Assembly: GCF_002117105.1 (NCBI RefSeq)
Contig: NZ_CP019343.1
Location: 124,001-188,000 of the forward strand
Reading direction: 5' to 3'
DNA: 64,000 bases
DNA from: Oceanicoccus sagamiensis
Lineage (GTDB): Bacteria; Pseudomonadota; Gammaproteobacteria; Pseudomonadales; Dasaniaceae
The translations under genes were made by a program, and so were the position numbers. Positions 40,143-49,205 of the stretch are shown piece after piece; the stretch's first letter is position 1; each line of letters starts with the position of its first letter. The notes beneath the pieces are model-generated. The model was given only the letters and a program-made list of their open reading frames with translations, was not told the DNA's origin and did no database searches.

Positions 40143-40250
40143 CTCCAGTGAGCGGGAATATTGACAGTATTATAGAAAGCCAGCGCAACAACATTGACTG
40201 GGGTCAAAAAGGGCTAATTATCTTATCGGTTATGGCTGAGAATGCGCTAC

Positions 40251-41957
40251 TTAGGCGAGTAACTCAAGCACGGCCTGAGGCTGGGAGTTAGCCTGGGACA
40301 ACACCGAAAAGGCGGCCTGCTGAATAATCTGACTTCTAACCAGCACCCCAGTCTCACGGGCATAGTCAGCATCCAGTACTCTGGAGCGACTGGCCGAGAC
40401 ATTTTCCGAGGTCCCTTTAAGATTGGCAATGGTCGATTGCAAGCGGTTTTGAACCGCCCCTAAATCGGCGCGGGTACTGCTGATATAAGACAGCGCATCA
40501 TCAATAATACTCAGGGCTGAATTTGGGTCGACACTCACATCAATATCCGCAACCCCCAGCGTTTCTGCGCTGGCACCACCGACGGAGGCGGTAATCGTTT
40601 CATTGGCCTGAGCACCCACCTGATACTCTACCGAGGTGGCAGCCAGGGTAGACTCGGTATTAAAAATGACATTGATATTGTCCAGCGGCTGCTCTTCATA
40701 GGCCAGTACATTGGGCAGAACAGACTCTGCGGTTAATTCACTGCCGCCAATATCGAAATCAGCATCGAGGCCACCAATAGCACCGGTATCGTCATTCAGC
40801 AAATCCATGGCAGCAACAAAGTTCTCACCGTCCGTACCCATAAAATTGGTTTCGAAGTCAGCCAGACCGGTATAGCTGGTGTTATTGTTAATCGCCGTAT
40901 CGAGGCTATCACCGGCAACCAGTGCCGCCATAATATCCGCCAGCCCGTTACCACCCTGCGTTTTGACCTCGTCATGCATAAAGGCGACCGCAGCATAGCC
41001 CGCAGCATAGACCCCATTAATGCTATCCGAGGCCAGCTGATCGACCAGATTGGCCACGCCACCCTCGGCGGTTATTGCAGCACTTAAACGCTCATCGGCA
41101 CCGTGAATAAACTCGGCAGCGCCTTCCAAAAACCAACTACCCACATCACCTGAGCCGACTATCGTATCGGTACGGATCTGGCTGGCATCCATGGTCCGGT
41201 ACATGATCGCATGGACCATTTCATGGGCGATAACCCGGTCACTGTAGTTATTTAAAAACGCATCTTTACCATTGGGTAATTCCACCGGGGCAAAGTCATC
41301 AACATCAATCACTAAAGATTGCTCGACCAGCTCACCAGCGGGCACAGTCACGGCACTCTGAACATAGGCCACACTGGCATCACCACTGGTAAATTCCACC
41401 GTTAAATCCGGCCCACCCGCAGCCACATCCAAACCGTAATAGGTACTGATGCGATCCTGCGCCTCACCCAACCAGTAGTTTTTTAGGCCGGTTACAATAT
41501 CCTGTTGGTCGGCATCGACGATATTACCGGTCACGCCGGAAAACAACTTTTGCTGGCCAAAGCTGGTGGTATCGGCAATACGGTCAATTTCCTGGATAAG
41601 CTGGGTCACTTCTTTCTGGATATTCTGCTTATCCTGATCCGACAAGGCGCCGTCATTAGCCGCCTGAATAGACAGCTCACGCATACGCTGTAAATTATTG
41701 GTGACCTCACCAAAAGCACCCTCGGCCACTTGCAGGAAAGATATCGCATCATTGGCATTGCGGGAGGCCTGATCCAGGCCACGGATTTGGGAGGTAAAAC
41801 GGTTGGCAATAGCCAGCCCGGCAGCATCATCCTTGGCACTATTAATGCGAAGCCCGGAGCTCAGGCGCTCTAAACTCGTACTCAACGCCGAGCTATTGCC
41901 ATTCAGCTGCCGCTGGGCATTGATCGAGCTTAGATTGGTGTTGATGACTAACGCCAA
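40251..41957 (-). CDS. Flagellinolysin: flagellin with internal zinc metallopeptidase domain
   Basis: The 568-residue protein has the conserved flagellin D0/D1 ends: residues 1-140 ([20 protein letters not shown] onward, [20 protein letters not shown]) and about 475-568. Between them, replacing the variable surface domain, is a gluzincin-like peptidase: HEMVH (245-249) and EGAAEF with Glu278, 29 residues after the second His. That spacing fits the third zinc ligand of M9-type collagenases. Flagellinolysins of this design make the filament proteolytic in other bacteria. The start is TTG at 41957, required for the flagellin N-terminus. A sigma-28-type promoter precedes it. No flagellar assembly gene is near. 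Confidence 0.92.
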   Translation of the reverse strand: MALVINTNLSSINAQRQLNGNSSALSTSLERLSSGLRINSAKDDAAGLAIANRFTSQIRGLDQASRNANDAISFLQVAEGAFGEVTNNLQRMRELSIQAANDGALSDQDKQNIQKEVTQLIQEIDRIADTTSFGQQKLFSGVTGNIVDADQQDIVTGLKNYWLGEAQDRISTYYGLDVAAGGPDLTVEFTSGDASVAYVQSAVTVPAGELVEQSLVIDVDDFAPVELPNGKDAFLNNYSDRVIAHEMVHAIMYRTMDASQIRTDTIVGSGDVGSWFLEGAAEFIHGADERLSAAITAEGGVANLVDQLASDSINGVYAAGYAAVAFMHDEVKTQGGNGLADIMAALVAGDSLDTAINNNTSYTGLADFETNFMGTDGENFVAAMDLLNDDTGAIGGLDADFDIGGSELTAESVLPNVLAYEEQPLDNINVIFNTESTLAATSVEYQVGAQANETITASVGGASAETLGVADIDVSVDPNSALSIIDDALSYISSTRADLGAVQNRLQSTIANLKGTSENVSASRSRVLDADYARETGVLVRSQIIQQAAFSVLSQANSQPQAVLELLA

Positions 41958-41992
41958 GGCGCAACTTCCCTAATTAAGGTTCTATAGTCACG

Positions 41993-42019
41993 CTAGCGGC
42001 AGATAGTAAGCATTCTTTA
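41993..42019 (-). promoter_or_regulatory. Sigma-28 (FliA)-type promoter of the flagellinolysin gene
   Basis: On the minus strand TAAAGAAT (42019-42012), eleven bases, then GCCGCTAG (42000-41993). The FliA consensus is TAAAGTTT, eleven bases, GCCGATAA; spacing is exact and 12 of 16 bases match. The start codon lies about 36 bases downstream of the -10. Confidence 0.75.
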
Positions 42020-42035
42020 GCATTTTTTTCAGGCC

Positions 42036-42061
42036 AAAAAAAAGCGAGCACATTGGCTCGC
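42036..42061 (-). terminator. Rho-independent terminator of ald
   Basis: On the minus strand GCGAGC (42061-42056) pairs with GCTCGC (42049-42044) around a six-base loop, followed by eight T (42043-42036). It separates ald from the flagellinolysin promoter. Confidence 0.85.
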
Positions 42062-42089
42062 CTAAACTACTTTTGAGACCTGGAATCCA

Positions 42090-43229
42090 TTAGGCGGATT
42101 GCTTTAAATCACCGCTGGCAAGTGCCACTTCAGGCTTCACATAGGCATAACCCAAAGCCTGAGCCACCGCCTCCACCGTCACCATGCCACGATAAACATT
42201 TAAGCCATTGAGCAGGTGATTGTCCTCCGCCATAGCCTGACAGGGGCCCTTGTCTGCCAGGGCCAGCACATAGGGCAAGGTGGCATTGGTCAAGGCCAGC
42301 GTTGAGGTACGCGCCACGCCGCCGGGCATATTCGCCACACAATAATGAATAATGCCATCAACGATATAGGTGGGGTTTTCATGGGTGGTGGCTTTGCTGG
42401 TTTCAAAACACCCCCCTTGATCGATCGCCACATCCACCAGCACAGAGCCCGGCTTCATCAACTTAAGCATCTCCCGTGTGACCAGCTTGGGAGCCGCGGC
42501 ACCGGGGATTAACACCGCACCAATCACGACATCCGCCAGCGCCAACTGTTTTTCTATGGCATCGGTGGTGGAATATAAGGTGGTCAGGCGGTCGCCATAC
42601 AATTCATCAATACTTTTTAAACGGGGCAGTGAACGGTCCATAATGGTCACTTTAGCGCCCATGCCCATCGCAATACGGGCGGCATTTAAACCAACGACAC
42701 CACCGCCAATCACTAAAACATTGGCCGCTTCCACGCCGGGCACGCCACCCATCAACATACCGCTGCCACCCTGAGCCTTTTCTAAACAATAGGCGCCTTC
42801 CTGAATCGACATCCGCCCGGCCACTTCACTCATGGGCGCTAATAACGGCAGACCTCGATTGGCATCAGTCACGGTTTCGTAAGCAATACAGGTAGCACCG
42901 GAGGCAAGCAGTAATTCGGTTTGCCCTGGATCAGGCGCCAGGTGCAAATAAGTAAATAAGGTCTGGCCTTCACGCAGCATGGTGCACTCAATCGGCTGAG
43001 GTTCTTTTACTTTCACAATCATTTCTGAGCGGGCGAAAATTTCCTCCGCTGAGTCAACCACCTCCGCCCCTGCCTGACGATAATCCTCATCACTAAAACC
43101 AACCGCTACACCGCCCTGGTGCTGCACCAACACCTGGTGACCGCGACCAACCAGTTCTTTAACACCGGCTGGGGTCATACCAATACGGTACTCGTGATTT
43201 TTAATCTCTTTTGGCACACCTACTAACAT
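42090..43229 (-). CDS. ald: Alanine dehydrogenase
   Basis: The 379-residue protein has the AlaDH/PNT signatures [20 protein letters not shown] at the start, the catalytic Lys and His regions (VKVKEPQ; TYLHLAP), and the NAD-binding [40 protein letters not shown] follows in the C-terminal half. It interconverts alanine and pyruvate with ammonia and NADH. The length is typical (about 371-378). It is monocistronic, with a terminator behind and a long gene-free region upstream. Confidence 0.96.
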   Translation of the reverse strand: MLVGVPKEIKNHEYRIGMTPAGVKELVGRGHQVLVQHQGGVAVGFSDEDYRQAGAEVVDSAEEIFARSEMIVKVKEPQPIECTMLREGQTLFTYLHLAPDPGQTELLLASGATCIAYETVTDANRGLPLLAPMSEVAGRMSIQEGAYCLEKAQGGSGMLMGGVPGVEAANVLVIGGGVVGLNAARIAMGMGAKVTIMDRSLPRLKSIDELYGDRLTTLYSTTDAIEKQLALADVVIGAVLIPGAAAPKLVTREMLKLMKPGSVLVDVAIDQGGCFETSKATTHENPTYIVDGIIHYCVANMPGGVARTSTLALTNATLPYVLALADKGPCQAMAEDNHLLNGLNVYRGMVTVEAVAQALGYAYVKPEVALASGDLKQSA

Positions 43230-43573
43230 GGCAATCTCTCCTTATAAGTTAAGGCCGCTTGAAGAAGTAGGCATAATAGAGAAAATAATTCAGCGTTTTA
43301 TCTTTAAAAAACAAAATAAGCAGTGAATATATCTATTATTATTCATATACTAGGAAAATAAGTGGCTATAAAGTAACAAATGACAGTGACTACCACTTAA
43401 AAACTCGATCACAGCGGACCACCGCCCTATTCCTGACACAAGCCAACTGAACGAAACTTAAAGAGAAACAGTGAATCAATATAAACTCACCGCAACAATG
43501 TTTGCTAAACTGCGCTGCAACAGGACTTCAGCGGCGAAGTTGCGCCACCACCACACACTTGAATGGATAAGCT
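43230..43573. other. Divergent gene-free region between ald and the DUF3014 gene
   Basis: The 344 bases are AT-rich near ald (TATATCTATTATTATTCATA around 43326-43345, a likely promoter or Lrp-type regulatory zone) and GC-balanced near the DUF3014 gene. No RNA gene or long repeat was seen. Confidence 0.4.
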
Positions 43574-44398
43574 ATGACTAACAAAACCATGCCGGGCATG
43601 ATTCTTGGCACTATGGCAGTGGTGATTATTGCCGCCGTTATTTTTGTCTATAACACCAACCAGGATAATACCGCCATAGAAGTTGTCCCTGTCACCAAAG
43701 CCCCTGTTGTTAGAGAGCCGGTTAAGCCCACTCCCCAGCCGCTGCCCGACCCAAGCCCGGTAGCGCCACCTGAAGTTCTGACACCGACTGAAGCAGCCCC
43801 CGAACTGCCCGCTATCGTTAACGCCCCCATCACGCTGGACAATAGCGATGCCAGCGTCTTAATGGCAGCGCGGGACCTGACCCCCACACTGACCAAATGG
43901 CTATTACCCAAAGAACAAATTCGTAAATGGGTGCTAGCCGTGGACCTGATGGCCGATGGCAAGCTCCCCAAACGTTACCGCCCGGTTGACTACCCGATGG
44001 CCAAATTTAAAACCCAGGCCAGCGGTCTGGATGAGGTGACGTCGGATGAAAATTATCAGCGGATGAACGCGATGATCGAAACCGTGACCAGTATCGATCA
44101 GGCCACTCTGGTGCGCTATTACCAGGAATGGCTGCCACTGCTGGAAAAGGCCTATCGTGAACAAGGCAAACCCGACACCTTTAACCAACGCTTTTTACAA
44201 ACCATCAGTCAGGTATTGGCTGTTTCGCCACTGGAGCAACAACCGGCATTAACCCGCCCCAGCGTACTCTACCAATTTGAAAGCCAGGAATACGAAAGCG
44301 CAACCGATGTTGAAAAACTCTTATGGCGCATGGGCCCGGATAATGCCGAGGCGCTGCAAGCGTTCTTAAGAGAACTGCGCTACCAATTACAACAATAA
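43574..44398 (+). CDS. DUF3014 domain-containing membrane-anchored protein
   Basis: The 274-residue protein has one N-terminal membrane helix (GMILGTMAVVIIAAVIFVY), a Pro-rich spacer (about 42-80) and a periplasmic domain. That domain reads LLPKEQIRKWVLAVDLMADG then KRYRPVDYPMAKF, the DUF3014 core. The function is unknown in the literature I recall. It is followed after 23 bases by a HAD phosphatase and then hrpB with a one-base overlap, so the three form an operon. Confidence 0.85.
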   Translation: MTNKTMPGMILGTMAVVIIAAVIFVYNTNQDNTAIEVVPVTKAPVVREPVKPTPQPLPDPSPVAPPEVLTPTEAAPELPAIVNAPITLDNSDASVLMAARDLTPTLTKWLLPKEQIRKWVLAVDLMADGKLPKRYRPVDYPMAKFKTQASGLDEVTSDENYQRMNAMIETVTSIDQATLVRYYQEWLPLLEKAYREQGKPDTFNQRFLQTISQVLAVSPLEQQPALTRPSVLYQFESQEYESATDVEKLLWRMGPDNAEALQAFLRELRYQLQQ

Positions 44399-44421
44399 CC
44401 CAGCCGCTGGAAAAACAAACC

Positions 44422-45165
44422 ATGCTAAAAGCCCTCTTCCTTGATATGGATGAAACGCTTTGCGATACCGTCGCCGCTAATCAACAGGCACAACAAAAGA
44501 TGGCGCAGCAAATAGCTGCGCTTTATCCATCCCTGGTGAATACACCGGCCATTGCCGAGCGGTATGTAACAGGCATGTACCGCGAATGGAGCTCAGAACA
44601 ATACCAGCGCTATATGCCGATTATTGAACAACAGGGCGAAGGCGCTTTTAGGGTGCAACTGGTGATTGATTTACTCAGCCAGCAGGGTGCGCAAGCGGTG
44701 AGCGAAAGCACTGCGCAACAGCTGCAACAGCAATTTGACCAAGATCGTATTGAAGCCTTTGACTTCTACCCCGGTATCACCGACTTTTTAGCCGAAGCTC
44801 GCAAACTATTTACTCTGGTGGTGATTACTAATGGGCCGGAGTTTTCACAAATCCCCAAGGTTGAACGTATCCAGCTAAAAGACCATGTTGACCATATTAT
44901 TATTGGTGGACAGGAGCCCGAACAAAAACCGGCCCGCTCTATTTTTGATAAAGCCCTGGCGCTGGCCCAATGTGAGCCCCACGAAGCCATTCATGTGGGC
45001 GATAGCTTGGCCTCGGATATTGCCGGTGCCCATAATAGCGGGATCACTTCTGTCTGGATTCAACACCAGCAACCATTGGATGCCGAACTGGGGATTAACC
45101 CGCATCATACCGTTATGCACCCTTCCGAAATTCCCGCACTGATTAAAAACCTGCACCAACGCTAA
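44422..45165 (+). CDS. HAD family hydrolase (phosphatase-like)
   Basis: The 247-residue protein opens MLKALFLDMDETLCDT, with the nucleophile Asp8 and acid/base Asp10 of HAD motif I. Motif II is VVITNG and motif III/IV is IHVGDSLASDIAGA. A helical cap lies between. It is most like the YjjG/N-acylneuraminate-9-phosphatase group of small-molecule phosphatases; the substrate is unknown. Its stop shares one base with the hrpB start (TAATG). Confidence 0.88.
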   Translation: MLKALFLDMDETLCDTVAANQQAQQKMAQQIAALYPSLVNTPAIAERYVTGMYREWSSEQYQRYMPIIEQQGEGAFRVQLVIDLLSQQGAQAVSESTAQQLQQQFDQDRIEAFDFYPGITDFLAEARKLFTLVVITNGPEFSQIPKVERIQLKDHVDHIIIGGQEPEQKPARSIFDKALALAQCEPHEAIHVGDSLASDIAGAHNSGITSVWIQHQQPLDAELGINPHHTVMHPSEIPALIKNLHQR

Positions 45166-47771
45166 TGACAGCCCTGCCATCATTACCGATCACTGATGTC
45201 TTAGACGACATCAAGCAAGGTATCGCACAGCACCAGCAACTGGTACTGGAAGCACCTCCCGGCGCCGGTAAAACCACTCTGGTTCCCCTGGCGCTATTAT
45301 CGGCAGAGTGGCTGGGGCAGCAGCGTATTATTATGTTAGAACCACGCCGAATGGCAGCACGCAGTGCCGCCCAGCGAATGGCATCTTTATTGGGTGAGCC
45401 GGTTGGCCAAACAGTGGGCTACCGAGTCAGGCAAGAAACGAAAGTCAGCAAGCAGACACGGATTGAAGTGATTACCGAAGGGATTCTCACTCGCATGTTA
45501 TTGCAAGACCCCAGCCTTGATGGTGTCGGGCTACTCATCTTTGATGAATTCCACGAGCGCAGTATTGATGCAGACTTTGGTTTGGCATTAGCTTTACAAG
45601 GCCGGGAAATTTTTCGCGATGCCGATACCCCGCTTCGCCTTATGGTAATGTCCGCCACTTTGGATGGCGACACCATCGCCTCATTATTAACCACCGATAA
45701 CGACACTGTCCCCATAATCCGCAGTCAGGGTAAAATGTTCCCCGTCGATATTCTCTATGGCAAAGCAAAACGCTATGACGAGAATATTATCGAGCGAGTT
45801 AGTCAGGCAGCCATCAGCGCCCTGCAACAACATAGCGGCAGCCAGTTAGTGTTTTTACCGGGCCAAGGTGAAATTAATAAAGTTCTGCAACGGCTTAAAC
45901 GCCACCTCGCGGATAACGGTATCACTGATACCGTGGTACTACCGTTATATGGCGCACTGCCCTTTCGCGAACAACAGCGAGCTATTGAACCCTTGGCCAA
46001 AGATGGCCCGCAACGAAAAATTGTCTTGGCCACCGATATTGCTGAAACCAGCTTAACCATTGAAGGGATTAATGTCGTTATTGATGCGGGGCTTTGCCGT
46101 GAACCCTGCTTTGACCCCGCCACCGGTATGACACGCTTGCAAACCCGCCGGATTAGCCAGGACTCCAGTGTGCAACGGATGGGGCGAGCCGGGCGATTAA
46201 CCGAAGGGGTTTGCTACCGCCTCTGGAGTGAAGAGCAACAACAGCAACTGCCCAGACAAAGCACCCCACAAATTTTACAGGCGGACCTGGCGCCACTGTT
46301 GTTACAAATACTCGTATGGGGCATTGATGATATTCATGAATTGCACTGGCTGGACGCACCGCCCAGCGGCCCACTCAGCCAGGCCCGAGACTTACTCCAC
46401 AGCTTAGGCGCTATCAGCGGTACGACAATATCGACAGAGCAACCGTTGCAGGGCTGGACATTAACCCCCCACGGCGAGCAAATGGCCGCGATGCCGACCC
46501 ACCCAAGATTGGCACATATGCTGATTAGCAGTGCAGGTTTTAACCTGAGCAAGCAAGCCTGTGCATTAGCAGCGGTACTGGCAGACCGTCACCCTTTGTC
46601 ACGGGACTATGGCGCTGATCTGGCTGCCGTGGTTGCCACGGTAAGCGGCGAGAGAGCCTGTCACAGCCAACATCAAGCCTGGCTAAAACGCACACAGCAA
46701 CAGGCCAAGACATTTCAGCAACTATTAAATAAATATCATCGGCAGCCAACACAAACCGCACCGCTTAAAGAACAACAGCAGACAGGTTTTCTGTTAGCCA
46801 GCGCCTACCCTGACCGTATCGCCAGAAAAAAGACCGGCAGCCATAATAACTATCAGCTTAGCAATGGCCGGGCAGCCACCTTAGATAACGCCGATAAACT
46901 GAGCAATCACACCTGGTTGGCCGTCGCGGAGTTAGGGGGTAGCGTCAATCATGTCGGCCAAAAGTCCACCGATAGAATTTATTCCGCCTGTGAGTTTGAT
47001 GCTGAATTATTTCAACAGGCACTAGCGCCTTTAACCACAGAAAAAACAACGCTCGAATGGGACGATAGTGTCGAACGTTTTATTGCCGAGCAAGTCACTG
47101 CTGTCGGTAAGTTAGCGATCAAAAGCCAGCGCATTGAAAAAATACCCGCAGAAGAAAAACGTCAGGCACTGTTGGCATTGATACAAAAACGAGGCTTGAG
47201 TCTATTACCCTGGGATAAGCCGACCAGACAATGGCAAGCCCGAGTCGAACTATTACGCCAACATCACAGCGGCAAGCAGGAGTGGCCCAATGTTTCTGAC
47301 CAGCATTTGCTCAACACCTTGGAGCTATGGTTAGCGCCCTATTTGGAGAATATCAATAAACTGGGGGACTTTAAAAAAATCAAATTGCAGGAAGTGCTTA
47401 GTCATTTATTGCCCTGGCCACTACCGCAACAACTGAATGAATTAGCCCCGATAAAAATCAGCGTTCCCTCTGGCTCCCAGATCAGCATTGACTATAGCCA
47501 GAATCCACCGGTATTAAGTGTCAAACTGCAAGAGATGTTTGGCTGTGCCGATACGCCCAGCATTGCCAATGGCCAGATAAAATTAATGCTGCATTTATTA
47601 TCACCGGCGCAACGGCCGTTACAGGTTACGCAGGATTTGGCGGGGTTTTGGAGCAGTAGTTACTTTGAAGTACAAAAAGAAATGAAAGGACGATACCCAA
47701 AACACCCATGGCCGGACAAGCCACAAGAGGCCGCTGCCACTAAATATACCAAACACCGGCCCAAAAAATAA
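45165..47771 (+). CDS. hrpB: ATP-dependent RNA helicase HrpB
   Basis: The 868-residue protein is a DEAH-family helicase: Walker A APPGAGKTT (32-38), the D-E-x-H box LLIFDEFHERS, SAT in VMSATLD, and motif VI QRMGRAGRL. The HrpB-specific C-terminal region (ELAPIKISVPSGSQISIDYS) is present. Function beyond RNA/ribosome-associated helicase activity is not well defined. It is the last gene of the DUF3014-HAD-HrpB operon and ends one base before the convergent RND outer-membrane gene. Confidence 0.95.
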   Translation: MTALPSLPITDVLDDIKQGIAQHQQLVLEAPPGAGKTTLVPLALLSAEWLGQQRIIMLEPRRMAARSAAQRMASLLGEPVGQTVGYRVRQETKVSKQTRIEVITEGILTRMLLQDPSLDGVGLLIFDEFHERSIDADFGLALALQGREIFRDADTPLRLMVMSATLDGDTIASLLTTDNDTVPIIRSQGKMFPVDILYGKAKRYDENIIERVSQAAISALQQHSGSQLVFLPGQGEINKVLQRLKRHLADNGITDTVVLPLYGALPFREQQRAIEPLAKDGPQRKIVLATDIAETSLTIEGINVVIDAGLCREPCFDPATGMTRLQTRRISQDSSVQRMGRAGRLTEGVCYRLWSEEQQQQLPRQSTPQILQADLAPLLLQILVWGIDDIHELHWLDAPPSGPLSQARDLLHSLGAISGTTISTEQPLQGWTLTPHGEQMAAMPTHPRLAHMLISSAGFNLSKQACALAAVLADRHPLSRDYGADLAAVVATVSGERACHSQHQAWLKRTQQQAKTFQQLLNKYHRQPTQTAPLKEQQQTGFLLASAYPDRIARKKTGSHNNYQLSNGRAATLDNADKLSNHTWLAVAELGGSVNHVGQKSTDRIYSACEFDAELFQQALAPLTTEKTTLEWDDSVERFIAEQVTAVGKLAIKSQRIEKIPAEEKRQALLALIQKRGLSLLPWDKPTRQWQARVELLRQHHSGKQEWPNVSDQHLLNTLELWLAPYLENINKLGDFKKIKLQEVLSHLLPWPLPQQLNELAPIKISVPSGSQISIDYSQNPPVLSVKLQEMFGCADTPSIANGQIKLMLHLLSPAQRPLQVTQDLAGFWSSSYFEVQKEMKGRYPKHPWPDKPQEAAATKYTKHRPKK

Positions 47772-49205
47772 TTACAGGCCGGCCATATCTGCGGCAGTGA
47801 TATCCACCGGTACATCCTCCGGCTGCCACCCCCCGCCTAAAGCCCGGTACAATTCCACCACACTCTTTAGTTGTATTTCTTTGGATTCATTCACTGATAA
47901 TTCAGCATCCAATAATTTACGCTGGGCATCTAATACATCAATATAAGCCAGCACACCATTGCGGTAGCGCTTAATGGCCAAAATCAGATAAGCGCGGGAG
48001 GCTTCTTCCAGTACTTCTCTTTCCGATAAACGCCGCTGCGAAAGGTGGTAGCGGTTTAATGCTACGGATACTTCATTTAAGGAGTCTAATAAGGTCTGCT
48101 GATAATCCAGCCCTGCCTGCTCCAACGCCAACTGGGCAATTTTATCTTCAGCGCGGATACGGCCAGCATTAAATAGCGGCGTTAATAATTCGCCACCCAC
48201 TAACCACTTCTGGCCATCGCTATCTAACAGGTCGCTAAATTCTTCCGTTTCAAAACCCAGTTCGCCAGTAATATTTAAGCGCGGATAATAGGCGGCCTTG
48301 GCTATACCCAACCTCGCCGTGGCTTCCTGCAAAGCTTGTTCTGCCTGCATCATATCCGGGCGATTTTTTAGTATAGAGACGGGTACACCGGCCACCAAAC
48401 CCTCTGGCAACTCCTGATCCAGCAATGAACTGGTAATACCAAAAGCTTGCGGTTCTTCCCCCAGTAAAATAGACAGGCGACTTTGCAGCTGGAAAATATC
48501 CTGCTCGATATCAACAATACCGGCACGGGCCTCTGCTAACTCAACACGGGATTGCTGAACTTCGAGCTTGGAGGTTAGGCCACCCTGAAACCGTTTATCC
48601 GCTATCACCAAAGCTCGCTCTCTGGCAAAGACCGTATTTTCCCGGATTTGCAATCGACCCTTGGCCGCTAATATACCGATATAGGTATCTGCCACTTCTG
48701 AAATTAAAGAAAGCTGGGTGCCTACCAGAGCATAGCTGGAGGATAAATAAATCGCATTGGCCGCTTCATTGGCGCGCCGCCTAGCGCCCCATAAGTCCAC
48801 TTCCCAAGCAATATTGAACCGCAGCTCCTGAGTATTGGAGATACTGTCATTACCATCAGTGAGTAGCGATGAATTCTCTCGCTCCGAGCCCAGAAACAAA
48901 TCGACGGTGGGAAATAAATTGGACCGCTCAATACCATAGCGGGCGCGAGCGGTTTCCACCGCCACCAAAGCCCCTTTAACATCCAGATTATTTTTTAAGG
49001 CAGTATCAATCAGTGATTGCAATTGCGGGTCTTGAAATAATTCCCACCAGGCCAGCTCTTCCAGAGTGCGGCCACCACCCTGCGCATTCTCAGTACTGCT
49101 ATAAAACTCCGCTGGCATATCCGGTTCGGGCGATTCAAAATCAGGCCCGACCATACAAGATGATACTAATAATGCTAAAGCTATCAGGCTAAGGCGCTGC
49201 ATCAT
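47772..49205 (-). CDS. RND efflux outer membrane lipoprotein, NodT/OprM family
   Basis: The 477-residue protein has a lipobox (LALLVSSC) followed by MVGPDFESPEP, the standard start of NodT/OprM factors. Two OEP domains (WWELFQDPQLQSLIDTALKN and the related second half, AYYPRLNITGELGFE) follow. It forms the outer-membrane channel of the tripartite pump encoded with it. Its start overlaps the permease stop by four bases. It converges with hrpB with no gap. Confidence 0.93.
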   Translation of the reverse strand: MMQRLSLIALALLVSSCMVGPDFESPEPDMPAEFYSSTENAQGGGRTLEELAWWELFQDPQLQSLIDTALKNNLDVKGALVAVETARARYGIERSNLFPTVDLFLGSERENSSLLTDGNDSISNTQELRFNIAWEVDLWGARRRANEAANAIYLSSSYALVGTQLSLISEVADTYIGILAAKGRLQIRENTVFARERALVIADKRFQGGLTSKLEVQQSRVELAEARAGIVDIEQDIFQLQSRLSILLGEEPQAFGITSSLLDQELPEGLVAGVPVSILKNRPDMMQAEQALQEATARLGIAKAAYYPRLNITGELGFETEEFSDLLDSDGQKWLVGGELLTPLFNAGRIRAEDKIAQLALEQAGLDYQQTLLDSLNEVSVALNRYHLSQRRLSEREVLEEASRAYLILAIKRYRNGVLAYIDVLDAQRKLLDAELSVNESKEIQLKSVVELYRALGGGWQPEDVPVDITAADMAGL

